Below are positions 38,773-50,107 of a stretch of 64,000 nt of DNA, in pieces. The notes below the pieces were generated by a model. That model saw only the letters and a list, made by a program, of their open reading frames with translations, was not told the origin of the DNA and made no database searches. Numbering within the stretch: the stretch's first letter is position 1; every line of letters starts with the position of its first letter. This DNA is from Tricholoma matsutake. Taxonomy: Eukaryota > Basidiomycota > Agaricomycetes > Agaricales > Tricholomataceae. A program made the translations under genes and the position numbers. Location: contig AP026546.1 of the NCBI GenBank assembly GCA_026075535.2, positions 10,912,001 through 10,976,000 on the forward strand, written 5' to 3'.

Positions 38773-40412
38773 ATGGCTCTCAATGGCCGTGGCAAAGCCT
38801 GGAGGACCACTGATGCCATCATTCTAGACTCTGGCGATGAACTTGAAGGAGCTCTTAACAATGACTCACACACAATGATGACCCCACCTGTATCCATGCA
38901 ACCTAAAAAATCAGCACAGGCACCCAACCCAAATGCCAATGATGATATTGACGACCTTCTGCTAAGGGTGATGGTGACAGATGGCTTTCCCATCCATTGT
39001 GGTGTCAAAATGAAATCATCAGAACTGGGGACTGGAATGAATGTGCGACAGCCAGGTATGCCAACACTACTTTGCACACCTTGACCATACTGATAAGGAG
39101 CTCCCAAAAACAACAGAGAAGGATGTTTCTGCCCCCAAAGTAATGTATCATGTCAACATTGCATCATCCTTGGAGCTCAAGAAGCCACCTCCTAAATGCG
39201 CAAACAAAGTTTGACTGCTGAAAGTTCCACAATCCCTCGCGTGGGGCAACCTGCAAGATGCGATTGTTGAGAAAGCTGCTGATGCCCTAGGTCTCTCTGT
39301 GCTGATATGCAATCACAACATTTTTGAAACTCTGTTTGCAATTCCACGCAAGATTCCTGACCCAACTCCCCTGAAGACTGAGAGCGATTATGAGATCTTG
39401 CTCGAAAGCATCAATATTATGAAGGAACCAGCCATCAACATTTTTGTCTGTCATCTGAAGGTACAGTACTTTTGTTGCACCCTCAGTACAACTCATGACT
39501 TGCGCATACAGCCAGTGAAGAAATGGAAGAAAACAAAAGGCAAGGAGAACCAAAATGATCACAGCAGCAGCTCAGATAGTTCAAGCTCGGATTCTGATTC
39601 AGATGGGAGTGGTAGCGAGCAGAAGAAAAAGGGTAAAAGGAAGTCAAAGAAGGGAAAGGGGAAGAAAAAGGTATGTGACAACAATCTCTGGTATGGGTGT
39701 TATTGCTTACTCATTGCAATGACAGAAGAAGAGCAAACTTGAGGATGAAGTCACTGAAAATGTCAAATGCCTATGTGAGCATTGGCAGTGCAGTGTTGCC
39801 GACAGCTCGGATTTCTGCTACTGGAGCCATGATGAACCAAAGCACTTCCCTCTCTGCCATGACCACTTCAGGGCATGGGCACAGGCCCTTGTACATTCCT
39901 CACAAATATTGTACTATCATGACTGACATGTGTATGCAGCTCAAACATGACAACGAAATCGCAACAATCAAAAAAACCCTGAATCACAAAATTTTCAACA
40001 ATGTCCCTGTGCGTGCTTGCGCCAAGGGCTCTCACTTCTGGAATGTTGTCTTCAAAACATGAAGACATCAGAGAATTCTGCTGCTTCATCCTCGATGCCC
40101 ATCATCCATGTCCACATGCCAAACAGTGAGGCACCTTCTCATACATCTCCACCTTCTGCCCCTGTTCCAGCCCACACCATTAAACTCTTGGCAAATACAA
40201 AGGTGGGACCAGACCTCAGCCTCAACAAATTTTGTAGGGCATATGATCTGAGCAATGACATTCTTGGACGACTCAAGGAAAATGGTTACCACAGGGCCAA
40301 GACATTCAAATATGTTCTTCTCCCTCAGCTTCATGAGATGGGATTCAAACTTGGAGAGATTGCCTCCCTCCAGGATGCTGTTGAGGAATGGGCTGCATCA
40401 GGTTCAGGTTGA
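38773..40412 (+). pseudogene. Accessory gene of the Tc1/mariner element: zinc cluster and SAM-like C-terminus
   Basis: It starts MALNGRGKAWRTTDAIILDS. Introns are supported at 39461-39511 (GTACAG to ATACAG) and 39671-39725 (GTATGT to TGACAG), and perhaps 39056-39097. Between them are a Ser/Asp run (SSSSDSSSSDSDSDGSGS) and a basic run (KKKGKRKSKKGKGKKK). After the last intron, VKCLCEHWQCSVADSSDFCY with HFPLCHDHF makes a Cys/His cluster. The end (LSLNKFCRAYDLSNDILGRL, then YVLLPQLHEMGFKLGEIASL) resembles a SAM-type helical domain. A TGA (KV-stop-LLKV near 39212) and a break near 39940 mark decay. I recall similar genes in mushroom genomes, without a function. Regulation or targeting of the transposase is a guess. 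Confidence 0.55.
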
Positions 40413-40497
40413 TCACTTCATCAGAATGATTGTCTCTTCTACTTTACATGTCATGGTACTGTCTCGTCATGTATTTGTATTTCTGTTTCATGGACTC

Positions 40498-41561
40498 TAG
40501 TAATAACCAGCATGCATCAAATAACCTGCTGCATCTTTGGCTGTGATGATAGCCATCGCTTCGAGCATGTTGAACATGATTCCAGCATGGGTAGATGCTA
40601 AGAAGATATCAGAGTTCTGTCGAATGAAAGTTTTGATTTTGGAGCAAGCTTCTTCAATGGGGATTGAGATCAGGTGAGTATGGGGGAAGATACTCAAGCT
40701 GAACACCTTTCAATATTTTGTAAGGTGTCCCACTGTAAGTGACATCTCTCTTACCATGGTTTTTGACAAGCTCACAAATTCCCTCTCCATGGTGAATTCT
40801 CGCATTATCCATCACCAGTACACTCAGCTTTCCTGGGAATGGAGAACAAAGCGGTAACTTTGAAGGATACTGTTAGTAGTTGCTGCAACATGTAGAACTA
40901 ATTACCTGTCCTTGTCCAGAAATTTGCAAAGTGAGTCTGTTGTCATAGATCCTTCAACTACCATGGTTGCAACCATCCCATCTATTGTGAGGAGACCGGT
41001 TCCTGACAGACGATGCCCATGGACAAAGACCTGTCTTCTCTTGTCCCTCTCTCCCTTCTTTGCTCTTCCTTGCCGTTGCCCAGGAGTCTTCTCATCCTTC
41101 GAAGTTTCATCAAGGAACCCAAATTGATCTGGGGTGTATTGGCCCATGCAGTAGACGAAAGTGCTTCGCTTCTCTTTGCTTTGTTCTGCTGCAATCCGCT
41201 TTAGTTTCTTCACAGAGTAACCAGCACGGTCGAGCTCGCGAAGTATGGTGACAAAATGAGCAGAAATGAAGCGATTCTCCCAGAGAAGATCCACAAGTTC
41301 ATCCAGGAACCAGTCTGGTCGGTGTCGAACAAGATGCAAGAGGTATTGAAGATCATCAAACACGAGTAGGCGAGGATGGCCACATAGACCATATGTATGC
41401 TTGACTACATCACCTGTTTGTCTCCATTGTGCAAGGATACAAAAGAATGTCCTCCTTGAGAAGCCGACACAATCAAGGCTGTCATAAAGAGGGATAAGCT
41501 CGCATTCATAAAGGTTGATAGCTGAGAGTTTGAGATCTCGACAGATTTGGCAGTATGGCAT
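40498..41561 (-). pseudogene. Tc1/mariner-type DDE transposase, frameshifted
   Basis: Residues 1-219 (41561-40902): helix-turn-helix region (DLKLSAINLYECELIPLYDS, CVGFSRRTFFCILAQWRQTG), a second DNA-binding part (FDDLQYLLHLVRHRPDWFLD), and the first catalytic Asp151 in FGFLDETSKDE. After an intron region (40856-40901) the frame gives LSVLVMDNARIHHG (second Asp, codon 40807-40809). A 49-bp intron (GTAAGAGAG to TTGAAAG) leads to VQLEYLPPYSPDLNP. There a fourth C (plus-strand GGGG at 40659-40662) shifts the frame just before IEEACSKIK, which carries the catalytic Glu. It ends MHAGYY and stop at 40498. The triad is there but cannot be made in one frame. Confidence 0.85.
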
Positions 41562-41599
41562 GGAGAGGGACAGGCTGTGATATGGTGCACATCAAGATA

Positions 41600-41667
41600 T
41601 TTCTTTAGTCAACTATTTTTGTAAATACATGTTGTTTGGTTAGTGCCAACAATTATGCAATTAGCTG
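41600..41667 (-). repeat. Right terminal inverted repeat of the Tc1/mariner element
   Basis: The complement of the left repeat: CAATTAGCTG at 41658-41667 is followed by TA at 41668-41669. It lies 40 bp upstream of the transposase start. Confidence 0.88.
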
Positions 41668-41829
41668 TAATAAGCGATTGACAAGGAGGAATAGTGGTGA
41701 AAGGGCAAGAGCAATAAATAAAGAGTTTTGTAACATTTCTGGCGCTATGTCAAAATTCTCGTGGTCTACTGAAACACCATATCTGACACATCGTGAACAT
41801 TAGGAAAGGTCTGTCATAAAATTATGCCC

Positions 41830-42633
41830 TTACTTTCCAAGTGCCTCCTTGAGATCGTTCTTGTCATTGAGCAAGTACAAATTACCCTGATGACTAAAGT
41901 GTTGGGGGAAAAAAATACGGAGAGTGAAGCACATGTACTCGGAGAAGATTGGACAGATGAAATGCAGCAGCCGCAAAGTTTTGGATAATCTTTGCCCTGT
42001 GAACATTCCCCATGGCATGACAAACCGCATGATAACAGGCAGAGAGCCAATCATCAACAGTCATTGCATTAAGAAACATATATGTGCTATCAGATTCCAT
42101 GCTTCTGATCGCAGTTTTGACGACTTTGGCCCAGTCACCGATAGTTGCATGGCCCTGAGAGGTATATTTTTAAACAGGCAAGTAGTGTTACAGAGAAAAA
42201 GAGATGCACAATCTTATCAACAAATGGCACTTCCCCCCTTTCTTTGGAATTGCTCTCTGATGCCATAACAAAAATGAATGTGACTTCATCCAGGAGGCTA
42301 TACTTCAGAAGTTCCTTCACAAGTATGTTGGCCTTTTTCTCAGGAAAGTCACCGGTTAGACAAAATCTTCGCAGGACCATCAATTTCTCCATTCCTGTAA
42401 AGTATGTTGACCTGGATTGGCACAAGTTCTCCTGCTCACAAATCACACCCAAGTACACCTTAGCAGAATAAGCATTAACAGAAAATAAATTGAAAAGTGA
42501 GTCAACTTACACACACATTAGATACTGCCATTTCTAGTTTATCAAGACCACTGGGGGCAGAGACAACATCCGTTTTCCAAGGAATGTCTTTGAAAAAGGT
42601 GCTTGTGGTACAAAACTTCTCCTGGTTGGCCAT
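41830..42633 (-). pseudogene. Conserved fungal protein of unknown function, spliced, one frameshift
   Basis: It starts MANQEKFCTTSTFFKDIPWK (ATG at 42633-42631). A 52-bp intron (42510-42459, GTAAGTTGAC to TGCTAAG) joins, in phase 0, MAVSNVC to VYLGVICEQENLCQSRSTYF. The text runs on with MEKLMVLRRFCLTGDFPEKK and LLDEVTFIFVMASESNSKER, then, after a possible short intron, ATIGDWAKVVKTAIRS and MTVDDWLSACYHAVCHAMGN, VHRAKIIQNFAAAAFHLSNL. A frameshift in a CCCCC run near 41908 separates the end (NLYLLNDKNDLKEALGK). I have seen this layout in mushroom genomes without a function. It lies just outside the Tc1/mariner element. Confidence 0.5.
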
Positions 42634-42717
42634 TTTGTCCTAGCACTGCAACCTTGAACTTCAGGTTATACATGAATGTCAGGTACTAGAGGTTTCAAGT
42701 GGCACTTGACTGACAAG

Positions 42718-43115
42718 AAGTCAGACTCAACACCAGTGCAGGTGACGAAAAGTCAGACCAGCACTTTTAACTGCTGCCAGGAATATGGTAAGATATGACA
42801 AGGATGAGACTCGGACTTTAAGCTTCAAGAACAAGGGCTGCTGCCACTTTGAACTTGAATTTCGGTGGTTGTGTAAGATTTGGCCATGGTTAACCTTAAC
42901 CCTACATTAGCATGAGAACTTGAGACAGCTGAGTGAGACATTTCAAGCCCAAGAGCCTGAGCCTGAACTTGAACTTGAAAGCTTGAAGTTCAAGTTTGTC
43001 CGAGTACTACTTCCAACTTGAAGCTTGCTGCTTCTTTCTGCACTCCATTTTCTCCTACTTGTTTTTTGTCACCTGCAGGTCTGACTTTTTGTCACCTGCC
43101 TTGAGTCTGACTTTT
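42718..43115. repeat. Foldback repeat with about 45-bp arms
   Basis: The left arm AAGTCAGACTCAACACCAGT, then GCAGGTGACGAAAAGTCAGA (about 42718-42763) pairs with the right arm at about 43068-43113, which reads GTCTGACTTTTTGTCACCTG, CCTTGAGTCTGACTT. The interior (about 300 bp) has a CTTGAACTTGAAAGCTTGAA-type self-complementary stretch near 42968. It may be a MITE-like foldback element; no target duplication resolved. Confidence 0.55.
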
Positions 43116-43380
43116 CATCACTCAATCCTACATTTGGATTCCATCAAGTTGTCTGTGGATGCCTTTGGTGCCTTGAAGGCTCAACACTATGTTTACATCA
43201 TTTGGAAGCCCTTGCCTGTACCTCTCTTACTAGTACTAAGTAGTATTCTCATGGCTAGCAGGAACTCATAGAAATGACTGCCATGCTTGTGGATGATGAT
43301 TTGCTGAGGTTTTGAGTTGATTATAGTGTGTTGAATCTTGAGTTTGTGATGGCTTGCCTGCTGAATGTGTTCTTACAGGG

Positions 43381-45332
43381 CCCGTTGGTGTGATGGATGG
43401 CAAAGTCAGGGCTCTCCTCTTCGACGGAGAATATTTTGTCACCACTCCTAATTGAACCTTCATCCATGAACTGCCAGCTGGAGACCATAAAGTAATGATG
43501 CACACTGACAGCCTCTATGCAGATGACGATCCTATTCTCTGGCCACAGCCTTATAATGTGTTTAACTGTCACCACGGTGCAATTCCTAGGGCTAAATTGC
43601 TTTCTGCCTATTTAATTATATGGTGGGAACCTACGCATGAGGACTTTATACCCTTGAGGCCCCATTCAGGGCTTTGGCAAGCTATCAGATTTGAAGCTGG
43701 GTGAGCTGAAGTGTTCAGTGTCAATTTTGTTATCTTGGGTCCAAGCATTCATGTCAAATTCATCCAAATCTCGGGCACTGCCTACCCTTGGTCCAATGGT
43801 TAAAATAATCGAGCATGGCCTCATCTGTCTTGGGTCGGTATGGACGAACTTCCATCAGATGGCATTTGGCGTGAGGGATGTGCAAAGGTGTTGGCTTGAT
43901 GTAATGGCAATGTTGGATTACATGGAGGTGTACAAACCCCGGATGGACTCAACTAGGTTGGCAGTGGGCTCCCTGTCAGTCAAAGTTGCTGACACTGTTG
44001 GTGTTTTCACCAATGATATTCACATTGCACAGGACTTTTTCCATGCAGGCCTTCCGTTCTGGTTGACACAGCCGGCCTCGGACCTTGGCCAAACCAATAT
44101 ACTCGCAGTCATCCCGCTTATGGTACCGCACCACTATGGGATCTGCTTTGAGCCACACCGCTTCAATTACCCTATTATATACTGGGGCCTGGCTAGTTCT
44201 CATCACAAGCATGAGGCAATCTTACTGTATGCTTGCAACGTCCTGCACTATCTGGATCTGTTGGCCCTCCATGCCAGCAAAATGAATACATCCACATCAG
44301 GACACATAGAAGCCTTAGTAAGATCAAAAGATGGACCAGGTGCCAGGGCCATTGGGGGAGTTAGCCAACAATATGGTGCCAACAAGGGTAAGGGAAAAGG
44401 AGTTCTTTGTAAGTAACCAGACTTGTTTTGTCATCCATCAACTCACCCTCCCACAACAGATAATAAGTGGAAATCTTCAAAGCTGCCAATGGGCCACGAC
44501 AAGTTTGATGTGTACAAGAGCCCCCTCATCCCACTCCCAATTCCTGCCTGGCATAATGCATTGAAGGTGGTTAAAAGGGACGAACCCAGCATCTTATCAC
44601 ACACGTTATCTATTTCCTGAGGCAGTGATTTTTGCTTCCACCAATGAGGCTCGCTGTGCAAAATTCTTTGCCACATGGAAAGTATTTCAACCTGCCTGCA
44701 TCTTATGAGTATTTTCAGTGGAAAGCTCAGCATCTCCCTTGTCTGGTCAACAGTGGGATGATTTTCTTCTTGATGGGCTTGTGGCATGCAGCCACAAGCC
44801 AAGTTTAATTCATCAATGTGAACAAGTCAAGGCCATCTTTGCAGATGCTTTGGACGAACTCCAGATTGACCTTTGTCCTCCACCATCTGACAGTTGTCCC
44901 ACAGTGCCAGTTGATGAGGCACAGAAAATTCTATGGGAATTGACTGAGCTTAATTTCCACTTTGAGCTTTTGGCCCTTGACAAGCATGCCTCAGGTTTGT
45001 CACCCCACCAGGGTGAACATGAGCAGCAGGCTATGGTGCTAAAGTGTTTTGATGTACCTTTGCTAGTCATCACCAACATACAGTGGGCAAATTTTGGTTT
45101 GCAAGCTCATGACTGGCGAGAAAGGTTACCATTTTTGCTGGTGGTGAGGGCATTAATGACGGATTGGGATGGACTGAAGCCAACACCTCTTTTACTACCT
45201 GATCTGGCCTCACATAATATGTATACTGAAGCAGATGTCCAGCAACTCGAGGACCACATAGCTCGTTTTTATATGCAAACTTTCTATCATTTATTTGGCC
45301 GTGCCGCAGTTGTTCCTACCCGGCTTCCATAA
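43381..45332 (+). pseudogene. Large gene of a multicopy basidiomycete family, decayed
   Basis: 43691-44406 encodes VRDVQRCWLDVMAMLDYMEV, YKPRMDSTRLAVGSLS, TVGVFTNDIHIAQDFFHAGL and PFWLTQPASDL. An intron (44408-44460, GTAAGTAACC to CACAACAG) joins to KWKSSKLPMGHDKFDVYKSP. A one-base shift near 44604 precedes RYLFPEAVIFASTNEARCAK. An in-frame TGA at about 44706 stands where relatives, as I recall, have Arg. 44718-45332 is open to the end (QKILWELTELNFHFELLALD, RLPFLLVVRALMTDWDGL, ARFYMQTFYHLFGRAAVVPT). I recognise the family as a frequent mushroom hypothetical protein. Function unknown. The start upstream of 43691 is frame-shifted. Confidence 0.6.
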
Positions 45333-45436
45333 TTACCTATGTATAGTATATCTTGTAAAATCTTATTATCTGTGAACATCTTTCTGTTTTATTAGTCCCC
45401 ACATTGTCCCAACTTCCAGCTTGAGTCATTTTAGTA

Positions 45437-46592
45437 TAACCCATCATTAGGGCATGGCACAGGTATGGGTAACACCATGTGTTTCCAGTCACGGGTATGC
45501 ATGGGTATGGGTATGGGTATGGGATTGCCATACCTGGGCAACACTGTACCCTTTTCCATGGTGTTATGGGTATGTGTGGGTATGCCGGTACCCAGATTTT
45601 GGTCAGGTGAGTAATCATCTGACCTTGTTGAATACTCACAACATGTCTATTTCTAAACTATATGATGATCCAACCACCACCATAGCATGGCCCAAACAAC
45701 GTGAATCGTCATTTGGGCCTATAGTAAGTTTTTTTGTGTTTCATTTCTTGTTTTTTTGTAAACTAATTGATTATGTTTCTTCTTTTTCAGGTTCTAAACT
45801 ACTGATAACGATGGATGACGACAGCTAACAACACACACCCAACAGTACCACATCACCTGGGCCCAAACAACATGATTGCGTTGTTTGGGCCCATGGTAAG
45901 TTTTTTTTTTGTTTGTTTGTTTTTTTGTAAACTAACTATTTTGTTTCTTTCATTTCCTAGGTTGGAATTCCCTCAGAATGAGGAGCTCACACAGAACGAC
46001 CCCACACCAATGCCGCCACATCACAATGGCACACCACCCACCCCAGCCTCATGAGCAACTGCTCGTGGGGTGGATAGTGGGTGGAATGACAACAATGACC
46101 AGGAGGAGGACCGAAGGACCCTACTGCCGCCATGAGCAACTGCTCATGGGGTGGAAACAGGGATTGATGACTACAGGCAGCACCCACCCCCTCTCTTGCT
46201 GCAAATGTGAGCGGGGGGTTACTCATTCTGTTCTCAGCAACTACAGGCACCACCCCCCCCCTCGCTCCAAACGTGAGAGGGGGGGTTTTTTGTTTTGTTT
46301 TAATTGAGTACAAGCACCACCACCCCCTCCCTCACTCGAAATGCGGAGGGGGGGGGGGGGTTTCTATATTAATTTAATGTAATTTATCTATTAGAATAGG
46401 TCCACCACCTCCTCCCTCACTCTAAACATGAGCGAGGGGGTGTCTATTAACTTAGTTTACTATTAAAATATGTATTCTTCTTGAAACCCACAAATAACCA
46501 TGGGTAACCCATGGAAACCCACAGTAACACCGTACCTGTACCCATGTGGGTACAGTGTTCATGGGTACAGGTAAGGGTCAACCATTAATCAA
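45437..46592 (+). repeat. Composite hairpin/palindrome locus with two exon-intron-like units
   Basis: Starts near TTAGGGCATGGCACAGG (similar to the TAGGGCAAGGCAGGGG end of the MITE at 2032) and GGGTATG repeats. Two homologous units follow: palindrome 45689-45719 with intron-like 45724-45790 (GTAAGTTTTT to TTTTTCAG), and perfect palindrome 45858-45893 (TGGGCCCAAACAAC arms) with intron-like 45896-45960 (GTAAGTTTTT to TTTCCTAG). Both introns contain TTTTTTTGTAAACTAA. Then hairpins CATGAGCAACTGCTCGTGG (46047) and CCATGAGCAACTGCTCATGG (46128), four CCCTC...GAGGG hairpins (46180-46440), and GGGTACAGGT repeats. The right end and duplication are not resolved. Confidence 0.7.
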
Positions 46593-47394
46593 GGTGCACA
46601 CATTGGAGAATTAGTGAGCAAATGACTTCTGGTAATAGTGTTTGAGATTTACAAGCCAACAGGCTGTGAAAACAGCAGAGCAAACAAGCACTGATTGAGT
46701 CATAGACCTGCCTTCTATCTTGCCCATTAGTGTGTTAGTTAGTAGTCATTAAAAATGTCTTATGTTACAAGCTGTGGCTTGATTCATATGTCAAACTGTT
46801 CTTGTGGCATATGAGCACAGTAATAAGTTAAAGAGAATGAAGCCAAGTGTAATGAATGGACAATGTTACAGCCTGTTACAGCCCATATAAATTGGCTAGG
46901 ATTGTTGTATCTTGATGTTAGATGAGACATCAAGTTACAATGGGTTCCATCTATTTGAACTTCTCATCATAACTCTATCTTGATGGATCTCACTCAGATC
47001 CAATGTGATTTTGACTGGGCATGAATACTTGAACATGCATAAACACATAGTAGGGTGCATTACTCCAATGTGTGGACAAATGACAATGAAGACTTGATAA
47101 AGATGTAAAGTTGTGAAAGCCAAATATCAAATGCATCATGTGCATCACAGTCCAATGCAGTTGTCCAGAGCATGACCGCACACTGTTAGAAAGCCACCTG
47201 ATCTTTCCACAAACCCAGTCTTATCATAGTAGCAGTGCACCCACTATTATAATCTGTAAAGACCTAACACTGGGACTATTTCCTTAAGCTAGACTTACCA
47301 AGGTAAGTGTACTGGTTTGAGTGGGCCATTGCTGTCAGCATGGCAGTTCTGAGTCCTCCTGAGAGGGTATAATGTAAATGGCACATGTTGCAAC
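46593..47394. other. Non-coding gap
   Basis: AT-rich sequence with two short minus-strand ORFs (62-63 codons, 46935-47181) without motifs. A CATATAAATTGG string near 46892 could be a TATA box and the surrounding TGTTACAGCCTGTTACAGCC is a short direct repeat. Possibly an LTR relic; no partner found in the window. Confidence 0.3.
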
Positions 47395-47934
47395 TCATGA
47401 TTGACATGTACCAAAATCAGTCATGTTGACATATCCTTCATGCTCCATCTGCTGGCCTGTGGATAACCCATCATGATACCCCATGGATCCTGTTTCTGTG
47501 ATGAAGTGTGAAGTGAAATGATCCTGTAGATGATACATGACCCCTCTAAGCTTGTAAGTGGTGCATTGCCTGTCAACTATACTCAAAACTAAAGATGGCA
47601 GCAGCAATGTTCTGTGCTGGGACATATCAAAGGCAATGACTGCTGGTGCATGTACAAAAACATGTTTTCTTATCAGATGTGACTGACAACTTTGACAGCA
47701 TGATGCACATTCAATGGATTGGTCATTGATGAATGCTTGTATGGATGGACATTGGCACAAGAGTGTAATTTGACAGCTTGAGGCCAGTCTTTCATCATTA
47801 ATCAGTGGGTGTCCATTTGGACAGAACAATGAAGATGATGTGATAGGGTGGCTTGGAGCTAAGAAGGTGTCCAGTATGTTTTGGATACTTGTGTAACAGC
47901 CCCAAGCAAAGTTTACAGGATTGAGCCTCTGCAA
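47395..47934 (-). pseudogene. Ubiquitin-protease-like C-terminal fragment
   Basis: 179 open codons. SLFCPNGHPLINDERLASSC and ASCCQSCQSHLIRKH resemble a zinc-binding insert. VFVHAPAVIAFDMSQ, then TYKLRGVMYHLQDHFTSHFI, TETGSMGYHDGL match the pattern of the C-terminal half of USP-type cysteine proteases, in which a His in the HFT block is catalytic and an Asp follows in the W/Y-x-DG block. I recall this arrangement from ORFs found near DNA transposons in mushroom genomes. The N-terminal half with the catalytic Cys is not seen; a solo LTR begins 114 bp upstream. Confidence 0.4.
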
Positions 47935-48047
47935 ATGGTGTCATACAAAATCACACACATCTTCAAGACTTCAAGACTGTATGGGCCTTGTGGTTGAGTT
48001 TGTGAGAAGCTGGTTGCAAACTGTCCTAAATACTGATCAGGGATGTC

Positions 48048-48456
48048 TGTTAGGGCGATGCCCACTATCTGCTAGCTAAGACCATGCAGGTTCTCTCTAC
48101 AAGAAGGGGGCAGGATCCATGCACATGATGGGGAAACTGATGGCTTTGATGTGAGGGGTAATTAATAGAATGGTTGGTGTTTCACACCACCAGTGTAGGT
48201 GGAATACCTAAGAGAACACAACTGGGGTCCCCTAGGTGTAATTGAGGTTTATATACTATGTTACATATATTGTACATTGTTGCTACCAATGCATGCATAC
48301 ATGCATGTATCCCTTGATACATTCAAAATGTTTGATTGTCACAATCTTGGCATGATGTTGTTCCTCTGGAGATCAATCAATCGTGAGTTAGCTCTGACAA
48401 TATGAGAGAGACAAATTGTTTATAGGTGCATCTGTCATTAAGGAATCTTCCTTGAC
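48048..48456 (+). mobile_element. Solo LTR, family G, copy 1
   Basis: It starts TGTTAGGGCGATGCCCACTA and tracks the LTR at 52284 through GGTTCTCTCTACAAGAAGGG, ACACAACTGGGGTCCCCTAG and TTACATATATTGTACATTGT. Past 48290 the two diverge. I place the end at about CTTGACA (48456) by comparison with CCTAACA of copy 2. The left flank is ATGTC and the right TGTCC, so a clean duplication is not proven. Confidence 0.65.
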
Positions 48457-49490
48457 ATGTCCAACAAAATCCTCTACAATGAATCTGTTGCTGATATCAT
48501 GATTCATGATTCATAGACAACTGTCATCTATGTCACATCTCCCACTGGCGCATTGTAATATGTTTAACACAAAAGTCTGGCCATTTTAGGGATCTAGGCA
48601 GTCATGGATTAATGTGTTGAATATAGAGCATAGCTTCCTTGCAAGTCTTCAACCCTGGTTAAGAGTCGCAGACTTGTGATGGGATGGTATTCTTAGTGCC
48701 TGGTGAGACTTGAACACGTTTTAGATCGATGACCGAGTACAAAGTACACCTTGGATGTTTATTTGGAGCAAAGCCCAGGCTTCTGGAAGCACCTTTGTTT
48801 CCCTTCACTTTCATGTATCCTCCCCAGAATTCAGTTCTATGGTTCTGAATGGGACATATGAGCCTCTGGTATTTGCCTGATCATTCTAGAACTCTTCTAG
48901 AACAAGGTGAGCTTCATTTGCTGGCAGACCTCCTCCCTATCCCATATACTGCATATTTTACTATCTTCCTCACCTAGGACTCCATTCTGAGTTTTGAGTG
49001 TCAAGGATCTCAAATCACACTATCTTCCTGACTGGTGCTGGAGATCTGGATGATAAGCATTAGTTCTCTGATATTCCTCAGAGGTGTGTGATATACAGAC
49101 CTTGGAAGGCTTTTCACATGTGACTGCATGGATTTGCTATGTGTCGTTGATTTCATGGCAGATGGAGGCTGTTGACAGACTTTGTAAGTGTATTGTATCA
49201 TTATAAAGCTCTAGAACATCTTCATTCTTTCCAACAAGCATGAAGTTGAAGTCTGCCAATGTTCTCAAGGACCACCCAGACTGCAGTGGTGGGAGAACAC
49301 TGGGTGTCACATCGTTCCAGGCTGTTTTGGCATGTTGATAGCCCATTTTAGTGGGTACTAGCATATGTAGGTGTATGTTGTATATGGGTGGTCTGATGAA
49401 TGGTTTGTCTTAGTCATATCAAGTGGACTCTTAATATCAACCTTGTTTGGGCATAACTAATGATGGACTAGGGATGGAGTAGGGGCAGAG
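48457..49490. other. Gap without recognised genes
   Basis: Scattered short ORFs only. Near 48705 a GAGACTTGAACACG string on the plus strand resembles a B box reversed but lacks the rest of a tRNA. 49380-49490 may be the frame-shifted lead into the Helitron helicase remnant. Confidence 0.3.
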
Positions 49491-49494
49491 TAGG

Positions 49495-49936
49495 GACATG
49501 TTTGAACATCACAATTGAGCTTCCTGATCATTTCAAATGTCCTGAAAATGCTCTGGCTTCCCTCATTGACACTATCTATCCTGGCATCTATGATCATGCT
49601 CAGCATCCTGATCAATACTTCTGAAAGTGAATCATGCTGGCAAGCAAAAATGATAATGTCAACAATTTGAACTATTACATTCTTCAGAGATTCCCTGGAG
49701 AGGAGCGAGTGTTTCACAGTGCAGACTCTGTTGCAAACAATGAAAACAGAGAACTTCTGTATCCACCAGAATACCTGAACTCAATCAACTGTTCAGGTCT
49801 ACCTTTGGCACACTTGGCACAGTATTCAATGACACTATATGAGATTGTTCCAGTAGTAAGGAATATCTGCCATGCACTGCCTATTTTGTTTTTCTCACCC
49901 AATTCTTCCCCAGCTGTGCCTCCTTCAGATTGGTAA
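49495..49936 (+). pseudogene. Helitron PIF1-like helicase fragment
   Basis: A plus-strand frame reads IELPDHFKCPENALASLIDT, IYPGIYDHAQHPDQYF, then two in-frame TGA codons, then ASKNDNVNNLNYYILQRFPG, EERVFHSADSVANNENREL and LYPPEYLNSINCSGLPLAHL. This is the C-terminal region of the PIF1-family helicase of Helitrons, between motifs III and VI (YPxE-FLNxLxxSGLPxHxL). One TGA sits where relatives have Arg. After 49820 the match ends. No Helitron hairpin end was identified; the rest of the element is missing. Confidence 0.8.
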
Positions 49937-50107
49937 GACTGCATTGATCTGGTTCTTTTGCTCCTATTATCAACATGGTTGTAATGAAAATTACTCATAA
50001 TACAGCAGAAAGTATGCACAATGTAGCTTGCATACCAGTATGTATGAAGACTGGTATGTTGTGCTGAAAAGAAACACCAAACCCAAACAATTAGCCTCAA
50101 TCAAAGC

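Larger units (their letters stand above)
38657..41667 (-). mobile_element. Tc1/mariner-type DNA transposon (3.0 kb) with two genes
   Basis: Terminal inverted repeats of about 65-70 bp begin CAGCTAATTGCATAATTGTT at both ends (38657 and, inverted, 41667). TA dinucleotides flank them (38655-38656 and 41668-41669), the classic TA duplication of this superfamily. The right half holds a minus-strand DDE transposase (41561-40498). The left half holds a plus-strand accessory gene (38773-40412), so the genes converge. At 3 kb it is about twice as long as a simple mariner. Confidence 0.88.

Noticed and set aside
45437..46592. Third complete hAT-like element
   Set aside because: The left end resembles TAGGGCA ends, but I could not find an inverted partner or an 8-bp duplication on the right, so it is listed as a composite repeat only.
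48640..48730. Possible tRNA gene
   Set aside because: Only a GTTCAAGTCTCACC-like B box on the minus strand; no A box at the right distance and no acceptor stem.
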